Of a stretch of 64,000 nucleotides of DNA, positions 60,947 to 64,000 are shown one piece after another. The DNA lies in assembly GCF_028751035.1 (NCBI RefSeq), contig NZ_CP063533.1, forward strand, positions 310,001 through 374,000. The letters run 5' to 3'. The first letter of the stretch is position 1. The number at the start of each line of letters is the position of its first letter. The notes beneath the pieces are model-generated. The model saw only the letters and a program-made list of their open reading frames with translations, had not been told where the DNA came from and did no database searches. Both the position numbers and the translations under genes were made by a program. The stretch comes from Helicobacter winghamensis ATCC BAA-430 (GTDB lineage: Bacteria; Campylobacterota; Campylobacteria; Campylobacterales; Helicobacteraceae).

Positions 60947-62919
60947 TTGGAATCCTTTTTGTAATCTTCTGCTAACTTTTCAATTTTTTCTAATTCTTCT
61001 TTGCTAAACCAGCTTTTAATGGCGCGTTTTGCTACTTCTAGCGTTGCGTCCATTCCGCCAGCAAGAGAGAAAAGCCAAAATTTATGCGCATAGAGCCAGT
61101 CAATTTGTTTGACTTGCTTTTCAATGAGTGTATGCACTGGACGCACAACGATTTTAGCAAACTCTAATTCTTGATGCACAATATAGCTTTGCACTGCATC
61201 GGAGAAAACTTTGATAAAAATATCTTCTTTGAAAAAATCTTTAATATCATCAATTTTTTCTAAAATATCTCCTATTTCTTGAAAATTGATTTCTTCTAGT
61301 CTATTCTCACGATTAAGGTGTTCTAATTCCTCTGTCATTTTAACCACTCTTAAAAAAGTATCCTCCACAACTTTTTTTGTTTTGTAGCCATATTCTAAGA
61401 ATTCTCTAACTTTTTCTTTAATATGTTTTTGGGAGTTCTCAATTTCTGTTTTTGTCGGGGGTGTGAGTTTAATTTGCTCTTTTTTAATTTTAGGCAAAGA
61501 TTCTAACACTTCTTTAAAAGGAATCTCTTTAGTTCCAGAAATTTTAGCTCCGCCCTCTGTTGCATTAATAACTTCGAGTGCGTAAGGGGTTTGTGCAATA
61601 TCCTTTTCAAAGAAGTTTAAAAACATATTCCAAACCCTGCTTGTTTCAACTACGCCTTCTCCTCCATAAGCTGGCACAAAGATTTTATCAAAAATATTAG
61701 TTGCGGGTTTATAATGCTCTTCTTTTTCTCCAAAAATAGCATCTTTAGAATGCGTTTTACCATCTTCGCCAAAGGCTAAATCTTGTCCGATAAACACACA
61801 TTTTTCAAATTTACAATGCACCACAAGTTCATATGCCATATTAGCTGCGCTCATTCCAATCCCTGCATAACCATAATCTGCTAAATCAAAAAATCTTGTG
61901 TAGCCAAAGGGGCGCATACTATATGTTTTAATTCCTTTTGTAATTGCGGAATCTGTGGCTTTATGCACAATGCTTGTGAGCGCAAAAACAATTCCGGCTT
62001 GTGCTTCTTGTGGAGTTTTTAGAAAAAAGTCTGCAGTTGGCTCTACGCGTTCTAGTGTTACAACAACATCAGGTTTGATTCCGTGTTTGACAAGAATAGG
62101 GAAGCTTGCATCCACGCTAAAAATAGTGATTTTATCTGCGTGTTCCTTAAGCAAAGGAAGTTGTTTGTATAAAGAAGGTCCAGTGGATACAATCACCGCT
62201 GTGCTTGTTGTTTTTGCGCTTTTAACAAAATTTTTTAACGATGGGGTTGTAATCATTGTAGGGAGATTTTGCAAATGGTGTTCTAATCCAATTAGTGCAT
62301 CTGCAGAATCGTTGCCAACAGCGATAATATGATGTTCTAAGCTTCTTGTTAGGATTCCATTAATTTTTAAACATTCATCAGAGTAGCGTCCATAGTAACT
62401 GTTGAATAAATGGAGATTATAAATGCGCGAGTAAATCCATTGCCCATCCAAAACTAAAAATTCATCAAGTTCTCCAAAAGTTGTTGTGTTTGTCCAAAAG
62501 ATTAGGAATTTTCCATTAAGAATTTCCTCAGAAAAATCCGCAAAGTTTAATGCAATGTAAATTAACTCTAATTCTGGCTCAAAGACAAAAACCTTTTGGA
62601 TAGATTTCTTGTGTTCATTGAGTAAAAGCCTATAAAAAACGCCATTTCCGCAACCAAAAAAGTAAAAAAATGGATGGAGTTTAAAAGGTTCAAATTCTTT
62701 CATCTTATCCAATGTTTCTTCTAGTGGGCTTTTTTGATAGAGAGCAACTTTATTTTCTTTATCATAAATATTGATATTAAGGGGATCTTCGCCAATATAG
62801 ACTTCGTATTTTTTATTGACTTCCAGCGTTTTTAATTGCGCAGCAAGCAAAGGATTAACTTTTAAAAGAGCTTCTATGTTTTTATCAAAACGAGGGTTTA
62901 GGGATTCTTCTGTTTGCAT
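60943..62919 (-). CDS. motility accessory factor (Maf), DUF115 glycosyltransferase-like
   Basis: The 658-residue protein has the DUF115 (MAF_flag10) domain at about 225-400, with AVIVSTGPSLYKQLPLLKEHADKITIFSVDASFPILVKHGIKPDVVVTLERVEPT. The N-terminal part contains FYFFGCGNGVFYRLLL. Maf proteins in Campylobacter and Helicobacter are needed for flagellin glycosylation with nonulosonic acids. It lies next to a flagellin gene. The C-terminal 150 residues are helical. The ATG follows AAGGAT. Confidence 0.9.
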   Translation of the reverse strand: MQTEESLNPRFDKNIEALLKVNPLLAAQLKTLEVNKKYEVYIGEDPLNINIYDKENKVALYQKSPLEETLDKMKEFEPFKLHPFFYFFGCGNGVFYRLLLNEHKKSIQKVFVFEPELELIYIALNFADFSEEILNGKFLIFWTNTTTFGELDEFLVLDGQWIYSRIYNLHLFNSYYGRYSDECLKINGILTRSLEHHIIAVGNDSADALIGLEHHLQNLPTMITTPSLKNFVKSAKTTSTAVIVSTGPSLYKQLPLLKEHADKITIFSVDASFPILVKHGIKPDVVVTLERVEPTADFFLKTPQEAQAGIVFALTSIVHKATDSAITKGIKTYSMRPFGYTRFFDLADYGYAGIGMSAANMAYELVVHCKFEKCVFIGQDLAFGEDGKTHSKDAIFGEKEEHYKPATNIFDKIFVPAYGGEGVVETSRVWNMFLNFFEKDIAQTPYALEVINATEGGAKISGTKEIPFKEVLESLPKIKKEQIKLTPPTKTEIENSQKHIKEKVREFLEYGYKTKKVVEDTFLRVVKMTEELEHLNRENRLEEINFQEIGDILEKIDDIKDFFKEDIFIKVFSDAVQSYIVHQELEFAKIVVRPVHTLIEKQVKQIDWLYAHKFWLFSLAGGMDATLEVAKRAIKSWFSKEELEKIEKLAEDYKKDSK

Positions 62920-62961
62920 AATATATCCTTAAAATAATGCGATGGTATGGAAGTATTTTAG

Positions 62962-62986
62962 AAAAAAAGCCCTAAAAAAGGGCTTT
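62962..62986 (-). terminator. terminator after flagellin
   Basis: On the minus strand AAAGCCCT pairs perfectly with AGGGCTTT around a five-T loop, then a run of Ts, four bases after the flagellin stop. It is a textbook intrinsic terminator. Confidence 0.88.
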
Positions 62987-62989
62987 AAA

Positions 62990-64000
62990 TTATTGAAGAA
63001 GTTTAAGAATGTTTTGTTGCACTTGATTAGCTTGTGCCATAGCAAAGCTACCAGATTGCGCTAAGATATTTGTCTTAGAGAATGTAGCGGATTCTTCGGC
63101 AAAGTCAGTATCGCGGATTTGAGATTCTGCGGATTTCACATTAACTTGTGTAACTGTAATGTTGTTAATTGTTGCTACAAGTTGTTGTTGCACAGAACCT
63201 AAATCTGCTCTAATTTTATCTAAATGCTCTTGTGCAGATTGTGCCATATCCATAACTGCCATTGCACCCTCTAGGCTTGTAACGCCAGCCCCGATTCCAT
63301 TAGCATTAATTGCGGCAACTGCACCATTTGCATTGGCTCCAATGGCTGAAGCAATGTTAGAATCAAACTCACCATTAACACTTCTAAGATTTACCGTGTA
63401 TTGTGCAAGTCCAGTTCCTGCTTGGAAAGCTGCACCTGAGTGTAAGCCCACTTGTGAGAAGTTTGTTCCAGAAACTAGAATATCTCTAGCGTTTAAACGG
63501 ATTAGAGTTAAACGACCAACAATTGCGTGTGTTGTCCCAGAAACTCCATCAAAAGAGCCACCTGTTAGTGTTCCCCCACCTTGTGTTGCGCCATTCATTA
63601 CCGCTGAACCACTTGTAACTTGAACAGAAATTGCACGCCCATCTACACTTGTGAGTTGTAATGCTCCAGAGATACTAAGAGAAGCTTGCACGCCAGTGCG
63701 CTCTTTTTGCGCATTAATTGCGTTAATAAGCCTTCCATCATAATCATTCTTTTGGACATCATTAATATCTCCAATAGAGATTCCATTAATTACTAAGCCA
63801 CGGATTGTTCCAGAAGCAATTGGTCCAGCTCCTTGTCCCATAACACTATAAGTTGCACGCACACCTAGTGTGTCAGAGTTTTTATTGATTGCTTCTGCTA
63901 ATGCACCAATCCCTGTTCCAGCGCTTGTAGAGATTTTTACAGATTCAATGGCATAATTGTTTGTTCCATCTGTATTTAGAAATTTAAGTGTAACTTCGCC
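62990..64000 (-). CDS. flagellin, C-terminal part
   Basis: The frame is open leftward from the window edge to 62990, 336 residues. It ends [47 protein letters not shown], the conserved flagellin D0/D1 C-terminal helix. The middle (about residues 50-200 of this part) is the variable surface domain with many Gly, Ala, Ser and Thr residues. The N-terminus is outside the window. Whether it is FlaA or FlaB cannot be determined. Its neighbour is a Maf gene that could modify it. Confidence 0.95.
   Translation of the reverse strand, partial: GEVTLKFLNTDGTNNYAIESVKISTSAGTGIGALAEAINKNSDTLGVRATYSVMGQGAGPIASGTIRGLVINGISIGDINDVQKNDYDGRLINAINAQKERTGVQASLSISGALQLTSVDGRAISVQVTSGSAVMNGATQGGGTLTGGSFDGVSGTTHAIVGRLTLIRLNARDILVSGTNFSQVGLHSGAAFQAGTGLAQYTVNLRSVNGEFDSNIASAIGANANGAVAAINANGIGAGVTSLEGAMAVMDMAQSAQEHLDKIRADLGSVQQQLVATINNITVTQVNVKSAESQIRDTDFAEESATFSKTNILAQSGSFAMAQANQVQQNILKLLQ

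Overview
The window looks like a chromosomal segment of a Helicobacter, probably an enterohepatic species, but I cannot name the species. The evidence is low G+C with AT-rich codons, TATAAT-type -10 boxes without clear -35 boxes, Helicobacter-type flagellar genes with sigma-54 promoters, a futalosine-pathway menaquinone gene, a two-domain RibBA, and gene strings whose order I recall from H. pylori (ddl/hydrolase/murF/HIT; recA/eno/ftsB-like/AMIN/aroK; flgI/flgJ/flgS; corA/pgk; fliN next to a TonB-like gene). Most of the window is ordinary and densely packed, with many ATGA-type start/stop overlaps.

Layout: 0-8 kb holds the 5' part of rsmE, a small membrane protein, initiator tRNA-Met, tRNA-Gln, ribBA, dgkA and a cell-wall run (HIT protein, murF, alpha/beta hydrolase, ddl, alr), then a cytochrome c553. 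8-15 kb reads rightward: a two-component pair, dnaX, tsaE, lptB, rpoN and a DUF1104 protein. 15-21 kb reads leftward: recA, eno, a FtsB-like protein, an AMIN-domain protein, aroK, waaF and mqnD. 21-25 kb reads rightward: a CheX-like protein, fliN, fliO, a TonB-like protein and a uvrD/rep helicase. 25-29 kb is an uncharacterised three-gene envelope cassette (OmpA lipoprotein, polytopic coiled-coil protein, exported protein). 29-33.7 kb has a P-type Ca/Mn ATPase behind a probable manganese riboswitch, a radical-SAM HemW/HemN-like protein and a YjfB-like motility protein with a sigma-28-like promoter. 33.8-40 kb has an AsmA-like protein, xth, ybeY, a YdjM-like protein and a two-component pair. 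40-42.6 kb is a restriction-modification gene interrupted at a G12 tract. 42.7-52 kb has flgE, htpG, corA, pgk, and flgS/flgJ/flgI. 52-57 kb has a Type II restriction-modification pair, a small exported protein with a two-component system, and a Ppx/GppA enzyme. 57-64 kb reads leftward from a flagellin gene: maf, two CDP-glycerol-transferase-like proteins (one with an in-frame G12 tract), a LicC-LicA fusion and a LicB-like transporter.

The points I find most interesting are: (1) the flagellin/Maf/LicCA/LicB-like cluster, which suggests phase-variable decoration of flagellin or a surface glycan through a CDP-alcohol; (2) a yybP-ykoY-type riboswitch with a well-formed terminator switch before the P-type ATPase; (3) the heptamer TGGAATC/GATTCCA, far more common than base composition predicts, sometimes in inverted pairs that form hairpins, which resembles the behaviour of DNA uptake sequences; (4) three homopolymeric G/C tracts in positions that could switch gene expression; and (5) the unexplained three-gene envelope cassette.

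All calls come from reading the sequence and from remembered family features. No database search was run.
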